Below are positions 49,603 through 57,662 of a DNA stretch of 64,000 nt, piece by piece. Source of the stretch: an endosymbiont of unidentified scaly snail isolate Monju (lineage in GTDB: Bacteria > Pseudomonadota > Gammaproteobacteria > Chromatiales > Chromatiaceae); NCBI RefSeq assembly GCF_000801295.1, contig NZ_AP012978.1, forward strand, positions 744,001 through 808,000, given 5' to 3'. The notes below the pieces were generated by a model that was given only the letters and a program-made list of their open reading frames with translations, ran no database searches and was not told where the DNA came from. The translations under genes and the position numbers were made by a program. Position 1 is the first letter of the stretch, and the number at the start of each line of letters is the position of its first letter.

Positions 49603-50373
49603 ATGATCGACGCGCGCGCCGTGGTGGACCCTGCGGCGGAGATTGACGAGGGGGTGCATATCGGCCCCTTCTCGATCATCGGTCCCGGCGTGTCCATCGG
49701 GGCGGGCACGCGTATCGGCCCGCACGTGGTGATCGGCGGCGAGACGCGTATCGGCCGCGACAACGAGATCTTCCAGTTCTCCTCCATCGGCGAGGACCCG
49801 CAGGACAAGAAGTACGCGGGCGAGGCCACGCGGCTGGAGATCGGTGACCGTAACCGCATCCGTGAGTTCGCCACCATCCACCGCGGCACGGTGCAGGACG
49901 GCGGGGTGACCCGCATCGGCGACGACAACCTGTTCATGGCCTATACCCACGTGGCCCATGACTGCCAGATCGGCAGCCACGTGATCATGGCCAATGCCGC
50001 CTCGCTGGGCGGGCATGTGCGCCTCGACGACTGGGCCATACTCGGTGGTTTCGCCATCGTGCACCAGTTCTGCCGTATCGGTGCGCACAGTTTCGCTGCC
50101 ATGGGCAGCGTCATCTCCAAGGGCGTTCCGCCTTACGTGATGGTGGCGGGGCACCCGGCACGTGCGCGCGGGCTGAACCTCGAGGGCCTGCGCCGGCGCG
50201 ACTTCGGCAGTGAGCAGATCGCGCGCATCAAGCAGGCCTACCGGCTGGTGTACAGCTCCGACCTGCTGGTCAAGGATGCCGTCTCGCGAATCGAGGCCGA
50301 GTGGGGTGAATACCCCGAGATCCAGCGCTTCGTTCAGTTCCTGCGGGCCTGCGAGCGCAGCTGCATCCGCTGA
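49603..50373 (+). CDS. lpxA: UDP-N-acetylglucosamine acyltransferase
   Basis: First step of lipid A synthesis; 256 residues of hexapeptide-repeat beta-helix. Starts MIDARAVVDPAAEIDEGVHI; the catalytic region MAYTHVAHDCQIGSHVIMAN holds the His; C-terminal helical domain (SEQIARIKQAYRLVYSSDLL). Overlaps lpxB by one base. Confidence 0.97.
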   Translation: MIDARAVVDPAAEIDEGVHIGPFSIIGPGVSIGAGTRIGPHVVIGGETRIGRDNEIFQFSSIGEDPQDKKYAGEATRLEIGDRNRIREFATIHRGTVQDGGVTRIGDDNLFMAYTHVAHDCQIGSHVIMANAASLGGHVRLDDWAILGGFAIVHQFCRIGAHSFAAMGSVISKGVPPYVMVAGHPARARGLNLEGLRRRDFGSEQIARIKQAYRLVYSSDLLVKDAVSRIEAEWGEYPEIQRFVQFLRACERSCIR

Positions 50374-51539
50374 TGCGCATCGCCATCGTCGCTGCCGAAT
50401 CTTCCGGGGACCTGCTGGGCGCCGGCCTGATGCGCGCCCTGCGCGAGCGGCGCCCCGACATCGTCTTCGAGGGCGTGGGAGGGCCGCGCATGCAGGCAGA
50501 AGGCATGCGCCTGCTCGAGCCCATGGAGTCGCTCTCGGTGATGGGCCTGGCCGAGGTACTGCGGCATCTGCCGCGCCTGCTGCGCCTGCGCCGTGGCCTG
50601 GTCCGGCAATGGCAGGCCGAGCCGCCGGACCTGTTCATCGGCGTGGATGCGCCCGATTTCAACTTCGCGGTCGAACGTGCCTTGCGCGGCCAGGGCGTGC
50701 CCACGGTGCACTATGTCAGTCCCACCGTCTGGGCCTGGCGCGAGGGCCGGGTGAAGATCCTGCGCGAGGCCGTCGATCTGCTGCTGAGCATCTTTCCCTT
50801 CGAGGTGGACTTTCTCGCCGCGCACGGCGTGCAGGCCGTGTACGTGGGGCACACCCTGGCGCAGGCCATGCCGCTCGATCCCGACCGTGCAGCGGCGCGC
50901 GCGGCGCGCGGCCTGGCCGACGGTCAGCCGGTGCTGGCGGTGCTGCCGGGCAGCCGGCGCAGCGAGCTGGAACGCCTGGCCGAGCCCTTTCTCGAGACCG
51001 CGCGGCGCGTCCAGGCTGCACGCCCGGGGCTGCGCCTGCTCAGCCCGCTGGTCAGTGAGGCGCAGGGCGCGCTGTGGCAAGCGCTGATCGCGCGCCACGC
51101 CCCCGGCCTGCCGATCGAGACCAGTGTGGGCGACAGCCGCGAGGTGCTGGCCGCGGCCGATGTGGTGCTCACCGCCTCGGGCACCGCCACCTTCGAGGCC
51201 CTGCTGAGCAAGCGGCCCATGGTGGTCGGCTACCGTCTGCATCCGCTCACCTACGGGTTGGCGCGCGGCCTGCGGCTGGTGCGCCTGGAGCATGTCGCCA
51301 TGGCCAACCTGCTGGCGGGCGAGGGGCTGGCGCCGGAGTTCATCCAGGGGGACTGTGTCCCCGAGCGCCTGGCACCGGCAGTGTTGCGCTTCTTCGAGCG
51401 ACCCGACGAGGTGGCGCACATCCAGGCGCGCTATCGCGAGATCCACCGGTCTTTGCGTGTCGACACCGACCGGCTGGCCGCCGAGGCGGTGCTCGAGCTG
51501 CTCGACCGGAAGGGCGCGGCGAAGGACTCGGTGGTGTAG
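50373..51539 (+). CDS. lpxB: Lipid-A-disaccharide synthase
   Basis: GT19 glycosyltransferase, 388 residues. MRIAIVAAESSGDLLGAGLM (N-terminal motif), GVDAPDFNFAVERALRGQGV, YVSPTVWAWREGRVKIL and LPGSRRSELERLAEPFLETA are family blocks. End of the plus-strand envelope run; its last 36 codons are antisense to the end of the AMMECR1 gene. Confidence 0.97.
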   Translation: MRIAIVAAESSGDLLGAGLMRALRERRPDIVFEGVGGPRMQAEGMRLLEPMESLSVMGLAEVLRHLPRLLRLRRGLVRQWQAEPPDLFIGVDAPDFNFAVERALRGQGVPTVHYVSPTVWAWREGRVKILREAVDLLLSIFPFEVDFLAAHGVQAVYVGHTLAQAMPLDPDRAAARAARGLADGQPVLAVLPGSRRSELERLAEPFLETARRVQAARPGLRLLSPLVSEAQGALWQALIARHAPGLPIETSVGDSREVLAAADVVLTASGTATFEALLSKRPMVVGYRLHPLTYGLARGLRLVRLEHVAMANLLAGEGLAPEFIQGDCVPERLAPAVLRFFERPDEVAHIQARYREIHRSLRVDTDRLAAEAVLELLDRKGAAKDSVV

Positions 51540-52084
51540 CGCCAGGCGCGCAGCCGCGGGTCGCGGTAGTCGGCAGGCAGCCCGGCTTTGAGCTTGAGGT
51601 GGGTGAGAAACGCACGGCGGTCCGGCAGCTGTTCCCACACCGAGGGCAGGAAAGTGCCACGATGGCCGCCCGGCGCCTCGAGGATCAAGCCGTCGATGCC
51701 GGGGCGGAGCTGGCGCAAGAGGTCTTCCTCGTCAGCGAAGGCAATGGGCTCGGGCTCGCCGAGCACCGAGATGTGCAGCGCCAGTCCCCTGGTCTCGTGT
51801 GCTTGCAGGGGCGGGAAGCGCGGATCGCGAAAGGCGGCGGCGAAGGCGTTTTCGGCCACGTCGGCAATCAGCGGCTGGATCGGCTCGAGATGCCCGATGC
51901 AACCGCGCAACTGGCCATGCCGGTTCAGGGTCACGAAACAGGCGCGTTCATGTTGCAGGTGCTCGGGAAACTCGGCCGGATCGACCCGCAGCGGTCGTCC
52001 GTGCGCCAGGCCCTCGCGGATGGTCGCGCGCACCACCTCGAGCATCAGCGCGCGTTCTTCGTGGCCGTATTCAGTGGAAGACAT
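51431..52084 (-). CDS. AMMECR1-domain protein (AmmeMemoRadiSam system)
   Basis: AMMECR1 family protein of the three-gene AmmeMemoRadiSam set, biochemical role unknown. The strictly conserved LRGCIGHLEP is at about residues 57-66 and GLALHISVLGEPEPIA in the second half. The domain should end near RLRAWRYTTESF; the last 34 residues are a Ser/Arg-rich tail antisense to lpxB, so a natural stop may have been lost. Start ATG at 52084, overlapping the MEMO1 stop by 14 bp. Confidence 0.9.
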   Translation of the reverse strand: MSSTEYGHEERALMLEVVRATIREGLAHGRPLRVDPAEFPEHLQHERACFVTLNRHGQLRGCIGHLEPIQPLIADVAENAFAAAFRDPRFPPLQAHETRGLALHISVLGEPEPIAFADEEDLLRQLRPGIDGLILEAPGGHRGTFLPSVWEQLPDRRAFLTHLKLKAGLPADYRDPRLRAWRYTTESFAAPFRSSSSSTASAASRSVSTRKDRWISR

Positions 52085-52904
52085 AGGCCCCATACCCTAC
52101 CACGCGGTCGCGCGGACCCGCGGTATCCCCCGAATTGCGCAGATCCAGCGTCTCGGCATGCAGCCCGTGTTTGCGCGCGGCCAGCAGCAGTCCACGGATG
52201 GGGCGACTCCCACAGGCATCGTCGTGGCCGATGTGCAGGTCCAGCGCCTCGATGCGTGCCGTGGTGCGTTCGTCCAGGCTTCGTGCGGTGGCATAGTCGT
52301 GATAGTGGCTCAGGTCCGAGCTGATCACGATCAGGGTCTCGTCGCCGCCCCAGAGCGTATCCAGCAGGTTCGCCACGGTTTCGGGGTTGGCGTCACCCAC
52401 GATGAAGGGCAGCAGCCGGAAGTCGCCCAGCACCCGCTGCAGGAAGGGCAGTTGCACCTCGAGCGCATGCTCGCCCTCGAATGCCTCGTCCAGGTAGCCT
52501 ACGCCGGGTAGCCGGGTAGCCGGGTAGCCGGGTAGCCGGGTAGCCGGGTAGCCGGGTAGCCGGGTGGCAGCTTCGATCGCCTCGCTGTCCACCGGGATGT
52601 CGCCCAGCGGGGTGCGGAAGGCCTCGGCGGTAGAGGCGGCAATGCCCCGGAAGGCCACCCGGTGCGAGGGTGCCAGCACCACCACCCGCTCGATGCGACC
52701 GGCGAGCGGACGCAGCGCGGCATAGGCACTGGCCGCCACCGGACCCGAATACACATAGCCCGCGTGCGGTGCGATCACGGCCTTCGGCGGTGGTTCCACA
52801 TGCACCCGGGCCCTGCCCAGCATCTCGTCCAGGGTGCGCACCAGCAGCTCGGGTTCGGCGGGGTAGAACATGCCGGCGACATTGGGCATCCGGATCTGTC
52901 GCAA
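52071..52904 (-). CDS. MEMO1-family protein (AmmeMemoRadiSam system)
   Basis: Homologue of human MEMO1, related in fold to extradiol dioxygenases. Conserved APHAGYVYSGPVAASAYA, LAPSHRVAF and VISSDLSHYHDY carry the likely metal ligands. I place the start at a TTG (52904, MRQIRMPNVAGMFYP), since GGAGA lies 8 bp before it. Around residues 113-134 the protein reads RLPGYPAT repeatedly, produced by eight copies of an 8-bp DNA unit. This extra stretch lies in a surface-loop region before EHALEVQLPFLQ. It is in frame here, but any change in unit number not divisible by three would break the gene. Confidence 0.92.
   Translation of the reverse strand: MRQIRMPNVAGMFYPAEPELLVRTLDEMLGRARVHVEPPPKAVIAPHAGYVYSGPVAASAYAALRPLAGRIERVVVLAPSHRVAFRGIAASTAEAFRTPLGDIPVDSEAIEAATRLPGYPATRLPGYPATRLPGVGYLDEAFEGEHALEVQLPFLQRVLGDFRLLPFIVGDANPETVANLLDTLWGGDETLIVISSDLSHYHDYATARSLDERTTARIEALDLHIGHDDACGSRPIRGLLLAARKHGLHAETLDLRNSGDTAGPRDRVVGYGAYVFH
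52503..52566. repeat. Octamer microsatellite (GCCGGGTA x7 plus one variant) inside the MEMO1 gene
   Basis: Seven perfect GCCGGGTA units from 52503 to 52558 and an eighth, GCCGGGTG. Eight is not a multiple of three, so slippage by one unit shifts the MEMO1 reading frame. Confidence 0.95.
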
Positions 52905-52967
52905 CTTGCAATTCTCCAAAACGTATCCATAAACAACATAGGACCACATCGCCAGGATTCAACGACC

Positions 52968-54065
52968 ATGAGCGACTTCCCGATCGAAAGCGGTGCCTCG
53001 GTGGTGCCCACCCACTACTGGCATCGGCTGGACGATGGACGGGTGCAGTGCGATGTCTGCCCGCGCGAGTGCAAGCTCCACGAGGGTCAGCGTGGCCTGT
53101 GTTTCGTGCGTGGCTGCCTTGACGGGCAGGTGGTACTCACCACCTATGGTCGGTCCAGCGGTTTCGTGGTCGATCCCATCGAAAAGAAGCCGCTCAATCA
53201 CTTCCTGCCGGGTACGCCAGTGTTCTCCTTCGGCACCGCCGGCTGCAACCTGGCCTGCAAGTTCTGCCAGAACTGGGACATGAGCAAGTCGCGCGAGATG
53301 GACACCCTGGCCGACGCCGCTTCACCCGAGGCCATCGCGCGGGTGGCCGAAGAGACCGGCTGCCGCAGCGTGGCCTTCACCTACAACGACCCGGTGATCT
53401 TTTTCGAATACGCCGTCGACGTGGCCCGGGCCTGCCGAGAGCGCGGCCTCAAGACCGTGGCGGTCACCGCCGGTTACGTCTCGCCCGGCGCGCGCGAAGA
53501 CTTCTTTGCCCACATGGACGCGGCCAACGTGGACCTCAAGGGCTTTACCGAGCGCTTCTATCACAAGATCTGCGGCGGCCATCTGCAACCGGTGCTCGAT
53601 ACCCTCGTGTACCTGAAGCATCACACGGATGTCTGGTTCGAACTCACCACCCTGCTGATCCCCGGCGAGAACGACAGCCCCGAAGAGATCGATGAGATGA
53701 CCCGCTGGGTGGTTGAACACCTGGGGCCTGATGTCCCCATGCACTTCACCGCCTTCCACCCCGACTACAAGATGCTCGAGCACCCGCCGACCCCGCCCGA
53801 GACCCTGCTGCGCGCCCGCGAGATCGCCCTGCGCAACGGTGTGCAATACGCCTACACCGGCAACGTGCACGACAAGGCGGGGCAGAGCACCTGGTGCCCG
53901 CACTGTGGCGGCCTGGTCATCGAACGCGACTGGTACCAGCTCGGCGACTGGCACCTCGACCCCGAAGGCCGCTGCGCCCACTGCGCCACCCCCATCGCTG
54001 GCGTCTTCGAGGCCCGCCCCGGTGACTGGGGGCCGCGGCGGCAGGTGGTGCGGATGAGCCGCTGA
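52968..54065 (+). CDS. Radical SAM protein (AmmeMemoRadiSam system)
   Basis: Radical SAM enzyme of 365 residues, similar to pyruvate formate-lyase activating enzymes. The cluster motif is CNLACKFC (CxxxCxxC). It also has an N-terminal Cys-rich segment CDVCPRECKLHEGQRGLC and a C-terminal zinc-ribbon-like CPHC..CAHC pair. Divergent from the MEMO1 gene with 63 bp between starts, so they share a control region. The N-terminal extension upstream of the ATG at 52968 is not supported. Substrate unknown. Confidence 0.93.
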   Translation: MSDFPIESGASVVPTHYWHRLDDGRVQCDVCPRECKLHEGQRGLCFVRGCLDGQVVLTTYGRSSGFVVDPIEKKPLNHFLPGTPVFSFGTAGCNLACKFCQNWDMSKSREMDTLADAASPEAIARVAEETGCRSVAFTYNDPVIFFEYAVDVARACRERGLKTVAVTAGYVSPGAREDFFAHMDAANVDLKGFTERFYHKICGGHLQPVLDTLVYLKHHTDVWFELTTLLIPGENDSPEEIDEMTRWVVEHLGPDVPMHFTAFHPDYKMLEHPPTPPETLLRAREIALRNGVQYAYTGNVHDKAGQSTWCPHCGGLVIERDWYQLGDWHLDPEGRCAHCATPIAGVFEARPGDWGPRRQVVRMSR

Positions 54066-54391
54066 TCCCTGCCGGCGCGGGAAAAGCCGACCGCAAAGAG
54101 CGCAAGGGACGTGAAAGAAAAGCTGACAATGTGCGCTTCTCCTGCCCCCTTGATATGCGGGAGGCTGGAACGAGGGTGGTGCGTTTTGCTGTCCAAGTTA
54201 CAGGATGTGTCGTAAGTTACGGATAAAGCTGGGAATTGCATTCGGTTCGGCTCTGGGCTAGCCTCCGAAAAGTTCGGACCCGAGAACAGCGCCCGCATCC
54301 CGCGAGCAGACTGGATTCGCTGCTGTTGTGGCACCAATGCGGGCAGGTCAAGCCTGAGCGAGCGACAATCCGCCCGAGTCGGGAAGGAACG
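54066..54391. other. Junction region with degraded repeats, left side of the accessory island
   Basis: No gene. It holds half of a CACGAAGG-type repeat (ACCGCAAAGAGCGCAAGGG at about 54090). From 54291 to 54390 there is a diverged relative of the 204-bp fold-back at 28.7 kb: GCATCCCGCGAGC, ATTCGCTGCTGTTGTGGCACC, AGCCTGAGCGAGCGACAATC and CCGAGTCGGGA align with that element in order. GTCCAAGTTACAGGATGTGT near 54193 looks like a transposon-end remnant but is not identified. Confidence 0.5.
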
Positions 54392-55366
54392 ATGGCGACT
54401 GGAATATTCGGGACAAGGCGGCTGGGACAGAAGCTCGCGAGGGCGGCCGATCAGGCCAGGGCGGAGCCGTCATATGACGATTCGGCCTATCACGGTGGAC
54501 CAGGATTCAGCCTATCACGATGGACCGAGATTCAGTCCAAGAAACTGTTAGCATTAATGACACATATGGCAAATGAGAGCGAAATGACAATTAGAAAAGA
54601 TCTTCAAGAAGTTGAAGGTCTCATCAGTAGGCTCATATCTATTGGCAAGGAATTCAGTGCAATGGATGACCGATGGTCACACATGAAAAACAAAGAAGAC
54701 TTTAGTCGCGTGTGGTCTATCGAGGATCAGCAGAAGAAGTACGCTATAGAAGAAGTGTGCGCAACTGGGAGAGATATGCCTCTTTTCATGTCAGATGCTC
54801 TCCAATCTATTAATTTTGATTTCACTACTTATCCAACCCTGACCTCAATAATAGAACGGTTTAAAGGAACCTGGATTGATTCTGATTTAAATAAAATAAA
54901 ATCAGAAGGCGAGCAAGCCCATAAAGACCTTGGTTTAAATTTGTGGTCATTTCGGCAAATGCTAGGGATGTTTGATGACCAAATTAATCTTGCGTCAACT
55001 GTTAAACAGACGCTAGAGCTTTTGAAGAATAGTGATTTATATAAACTAGGGAATGGACTCCCCATGAGAGATAAAAGCCCAAGCAGTGTTAACATTAACA
55101 ACGTTACGAATAGCAATATTGCTATAGATTCACACAAAACCACCCAACATATTGATAACTCAGGTGAAGTTTTCATAAAGATAATCGAAGCAATTGAGTC
55201 CTCGGACATTGATATTAAAAAGGAGTTAATAGAAGCAACAAGAGAAATGGAAGCAGCGTCAAGAGCAGAAAATATAGCCGATGCGTATAAGAATTTTATT
55301 GCACTTGCGGCTAATCATATGTCAATAATTGCACCTTTTTTGCCAGCATTAACGGCATTGCTGTAA
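54392..55366 (+). CDS. Hypothetical protein, first cassette gene
   Basis: Function not recognised. An AT-rich gene unlike the host from about 54540 onward. The protein is mostly helical (KKLLALMTHMANESEMTIRK, LQEVEGLISRLISIGKEFSA), has an Asn-rich stretch (SSVNINNVTNSNIAIDSHKT) and ends in a hydrophobic HMSIIAPFLPALTALL that could be a membrane anchor. The start is uncertain. The ATG at 54392 has AAGGAA upstream, but codons before 54540 are GC-rich and include a 25-bp tandem duplication. The ATG at 54557, five bases after a GTTAGC, may be the original cassette start. The stop is 3 bp before attC-like site 1. Confidence 0.65.
   Translation: MATGIFGTRRLGQKLARAADQARAEPSYDDSAYHGGPGFSLSRWTEIQSKKLLALMTHMANESEMTIRKDLQEVEGLISRLISIGKEFSAMDDRWSHMKNKEDFSRVWSIEDQQKKYAIEEVCATGRDMPLFMSDALQSINFDFTTYPTLTSIIERFKGTWIDSDLNKIKSEGEQAHKDLGLNLWSFRQMLGMFDDQINLASTVKQTLELLKNSDLYKLGNGLPMRDKSPSSVNINNVTNSNIAIDSHKTTQHIDNSGEVFIKIIEAIESSDIDIKKELIEATREMEAASRAENIADAYKNFIALAANHMSIIAPFLPALTALL
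54479..54535. repeat. 25-bp tandem repeat at the island edge
   Basis: GATTCGGCCTATCACGGTGG at 54479 recurs as GATTCAGCCTATCACGATGG at 54504, and GATTCAG again at 54529: 2.3 units with an exact 25-bp period. Confidence 0.85.
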
Positions 55367-55368
55367 AT

Positions 55369-55428
55369 GCTAACAAAGGGGTCAACAAGGACGCTCCCGT
55401 CGTCGCGCCTGTTACCAGATCGTTAGCT
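55369..55428 (+). other. attC: Integron attC-like site 1
   Basis: The outer boxes GCTAAC (55369) and CGTTAGC (55421-55427) are inverted. The inner arm GGTCAACAAGGACGC is matched by GCGCCTGTTACC with single unpaired bases, the extrahelical bases expected of attC. Length is about 60 bp. It follows a stop by 2 bp and precedes the next gene by 16 bp. Confidence 0.75.
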
Positions 55429-55444
55429 GCATAAGGAGAGAAAA

Positions 55445-55900
55445 TTGGACTTTAGCTCAGTTACTTTTTGGTCAGCAATCACTGGCGCGGTAATTGGCGG
55501 AGCGATCACTGGCTTTTTTGCGATTCTTGCAACAAACAGATCATACCAGCATCAGAAACGACATGCTGAAGAGAATGAAGAGAAATTGATAAATGGTTTG
55601 TTGCAAGCTATTCACGATGAAGTTGAGACTATATACGAACGGCATCAAGAAACCATGGGCTCAAAACTTGAGTCGCTAAAAGAAGGCGAAGCTCTTGCTT
55701 TCTATTATCCGCTTGTAAGTGATTTTTTTACCGTATACAACGGCAATAGCTTTCTAATCGGTCGTATACCAGATAATGACTTGAGGAAAAGTATTATTAC
55801 TACATACACCCTAGCAAAAGGAATGGTCGATTCATTCAGGTTAAATAATGATCTCGTTGGTAAATTTGAATTTGCAGACAAAGTTTATCAAGAAACATAA
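55445..55900 (+). CDS. Membrane-anchored hypothetical protein, second cassette gene, with in-frame stop
   Basis: Not recognised. The TTG at 55445 has AGGAGA 6 bp upstream. N-terminal membrane helix (FWSAITGAVIGGAITGFFAI), then a helical cytoplasmic region (NEEKLINGLLQAIHDEVETI; FYYPLVSDFFTVYNGNSFLI). A TAA at 55898 ends it at 151 residues, but the same frame stays open for 51 more codons (QDIHKQQAVLHYASLVEYAK, then VLKEGHFKLKNEIVNLLREL) to a TAA at 56054 inside the next attC. The gene was therefore probably 203 codons long and is now truncated, or has a sequencing error. Confidence 0.7.
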   Translation: MDFSSVTFWSAITGAVIGGAITGFFAILATNRSYQHQKRHAEENEEKLINGLLQAIHDEVETIYERHQETMGSKLESLKEGEALAFYYPLVSDFFTVYNGNSFLIGRIPDNDLRKSIITTYTLAKGMVDSFRLNNDLVGKFEFADKVYQET

Positions 55901-56051
55901 CAAGATATTCATAAACAACAGGCAGTATTACATTATGCGTCATTAGTTGAATATGCCAAGGTATTGAAAGAAGGGCATTTTAAGCTAAAAAATGAAATCG
56001 TGAATCTCTTGAGAGAGCTACGAAAAATGGGTGTGCTTAGTGAAAATCGCA

Positions 56052-56122
56052 GCTAACAAGTCACTCCACTGGACGGCAATTCCGCCGCGCTTCATTGCCG
56101 CCAGTGAGCTATGCCGTTAGCC
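56052..56122 (+). other. attC: Integron attC-like site 2
   Basis: The best of the three: GCTAAC (56052) and CGTTAGC (56115-56121) as outer boxes. The inner arms CACTGGACGGCAA and TTGCCGCCAGTG are complementary except for one extra A. The central TTCCGCCGCGCTTCA is the variable terminal structure. Length about 71 bp. Confidence 0.85.
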
Positions 56123-56153
56123 ATGGATCACCGAAACAATCTGGAGAATATGC

Positions 56154-56954
56154 TTGAGCATGAACCCCATAAACGAAGGATTTGAGAAATGGGTATCAGT
56201 TCTTAGCTCTGCAGGCATGGACGTCGCTCTAATCGGTAGCCTGCGAGGAAAAGATCTAGACGTGGTGGTCGTGGGACAGGGGGAGGGTGCTCAATGTGCA
56301 GTACAGAACCTGCATACCTTTATTAGTCTGGCTGCAGACTCAATTGGCTGCATTGAGCAGAGAACAATTATCACAAAACAGGATCATTGTGGATACGTGC
56401 CGACAAACGTACCCGTGCTCCACCTTCTTTTCTATCCTACCATCCGCCACCTTTCGTTTTGGGAACTTCCGTCGTTCACAGCAAATCTTTACGAAACAGG
56501 CAGATTTCTAGCGGGGGGACGTGAAAGATATGCGGATCTGGCGGAACGGTACCGGAAAAACCAGGAACAGATTAGAGCTTCATGTCCGGAGGTGCATCTT
56601 CGAGCATATGGGGCGACAGCCACCTCAGGTGCCGTATATCTTTCCGAGCTCCCGACGCTAATTCCCAAAAGGCTGATCACCCGGCTATTCTGGTACGCAC
56701 TTCGATTCACTCTAGTCGAACTCCTGCGGGATCATCTGCACCTTCGGTGGTCGCCTGATTTCCTTGCTCAGGCGATTTCTGGAATCTACCCAAACCAGCG
56801 GGGGCTGATCCATATCCTCCGTTCGCCGGATGTTATCGATATGACCACACGCGACCGCCTTTCTGAGTGGCATTGTGATTTATTTTCTCTCACTGAGATT
56901 GGGCGGACATTGCTGCGAGACCAGCCTTTATTCCGAACAAGGGAATCCCTATGA
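56154..56954 (+). CDS. Putative nucleotidyltransferase-fold protein, third cassette
   Basis: 266 residues. ALIGSLRGKDLDVVVVGQ near the N-terminus (residues 25-42) resembles the polymerase-beta-type motif (GS followed by DxD), but the spacing is short and no other motif is secure. Reads TTG at 56154 (GGAG 8 bp upstream); the ATG two codons later is an alternative. The middle contains FWELPSFTANLYETGRFLAG and the C-terminal half is helix-rich. Its stop overlaps the next start (ATGA), so it leads a four-gene unit. It could modify a nucleotide, RNA or protein; unproven. Confidence 0.6.
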   Translation: MSMNPINEGFEKWVSVLSSAGMDVALIGSLRGKDLDVVVVGQGEGAQCAVQNLHTFISLAADSIGCIEQRTIITKQDHCGYVPTNVPVLHLLFYPTIRHLSFWELPSFTANLYETGRFLAGGRERYADLAERYRKNQEQIRASCPEVHLRAYGATATSGAVYLSELPTLIPKRLITRLFWYALRFTLVELLRDHLHLRWSPDFLAQAISGIYPNQRGLIHILRSPDVIDMTTRDRLSEWHCDLFSLTEIGRTLLRDQPLFRTRESL

Positions 56955-57232
56955 AGGGACGAGAATTATTCATAAACTTGAGCAGTTTGGCCATTAGCGG
57001 TGCTGGACTAGTCGTGGGCATTCGCAATGACCTTTGGGGATTAGTCGGGAACGACCCGGTGAATGTAGGCTTCGGGGCGCTAGGGCTCGCTGTGCTGTTG
57101 TTGCTAGGGGGGGCGAGTTGCTCTCGAATCTCGCTTGAGTGGCACGGAACTGGCAATAAGCGAAGAGGTGAACAGACTGGGACGCTCTTTCCCATCAGTC
57201 ACCTTGATAACACGTTTCAGAACATCAGATGA
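56951..57232 (+). CDS. Small membrane protein, third cassette
   Basis: 93 residues, not recognised. Two hydrophobic stretches (INLSSLAISGAGLVVGI at 8-24 and VGFGALGLAVLLLLGGASC at about 39-57) suggest two membrane helices and a cytoplasmic tail. The ATG overlaps the stop of the preceding gene, and its last third overlaps the next reading frame by 98 bp. A membrane partner inside such a unit is a feature of some effector or toxin modules, but nothing specific is seen. Confidence 0.55.
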   Translation: MKGRELFINLSSLAISGAGLVVGIRNDLWGLVGNDPVNVGFGALGLAVLLLLGGASCSRISLEWHGTGNKRRGEQTGTLFPISHLDNTFQNIR

Positions 57233-57662
57233 GGCCCTTGTCGAGTTAAGTCACCGCCTGTCAGGTGCTAAAGTGACTTTCAACACGAGAGTCTCTAGGG
57301 ATGGTGTTCGATCAGGAGATAACGCACACAAGACATACCATCAGGCGCTGCATTCAGCGATCAAGAATGGAGCAATGATGGTAGATTTGGTAAGCCCGAA
57401 TTTCGACTCTGAGGCCAAGAAGTTGCAAAACATCGCTGGCCAGCCCAGAAGTCAGGGGCAGTATTCCTATTATTCTCTTGATCCGCAGGTGTCGTGCTTT
57501 TTGAACTTTACGATTATTGAGTATGCGGCCAGGAACCCAGAACTATGGATAGGGTGGGCAACGTCACGTGTTCATGGAATCGAGCAGCCCGCGTTCCGTA
57601 TTCTCGACAAAGATGTGATCAGCTACTTCCGTGCTTACCATGAGGCACTGCGGTTTAAATGA
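57135..57662 (+). CDS. Hypothetical protein, third cassette
   Basis: Up to 175 residues; the start is uncertain (TTG at 57135; a GTG near 57167 after AAGAG would reduce the overlap). VTLITRFRTSDEALVELSHR, then LSGAKVTFNTRVS, and a repeated alternating pattern (MMVDLVSPNFDSEAKKLQNI; LWIGWATSRVHGIEQPAFRI; DKDVISYFRAYHEAL) resemble phospholipase-D-like sensor domains found in bacterial regulators. No HKD catalytic motif is present. This resemblance is weak. Its stop overlaps the methyltransferase ATG. Confidence 0.6.
   Translation: MSGTELAISEEVNRLGRSFPSVTLITRFRTSDEALVELSHRLSGAKVTFNTRVSRDGVRSGDNAHKTYHQALHSAIKNGAMMVDLVSPNFDSEAKKLQNIAGQPRSQGQYSYYSLDPQVSCFLNFTIIEYAARNPELWIGWATSRVHGIEQPAFRILDKDVISYFRAYHEALRFK

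Noticed and set aside
54190-54226. Possible insertion-sequence end (GTCCAAGTTACAGG, then GTAAGTTACGG)
   Set aside because: No transposase and no matching second end nearby; too short to name.
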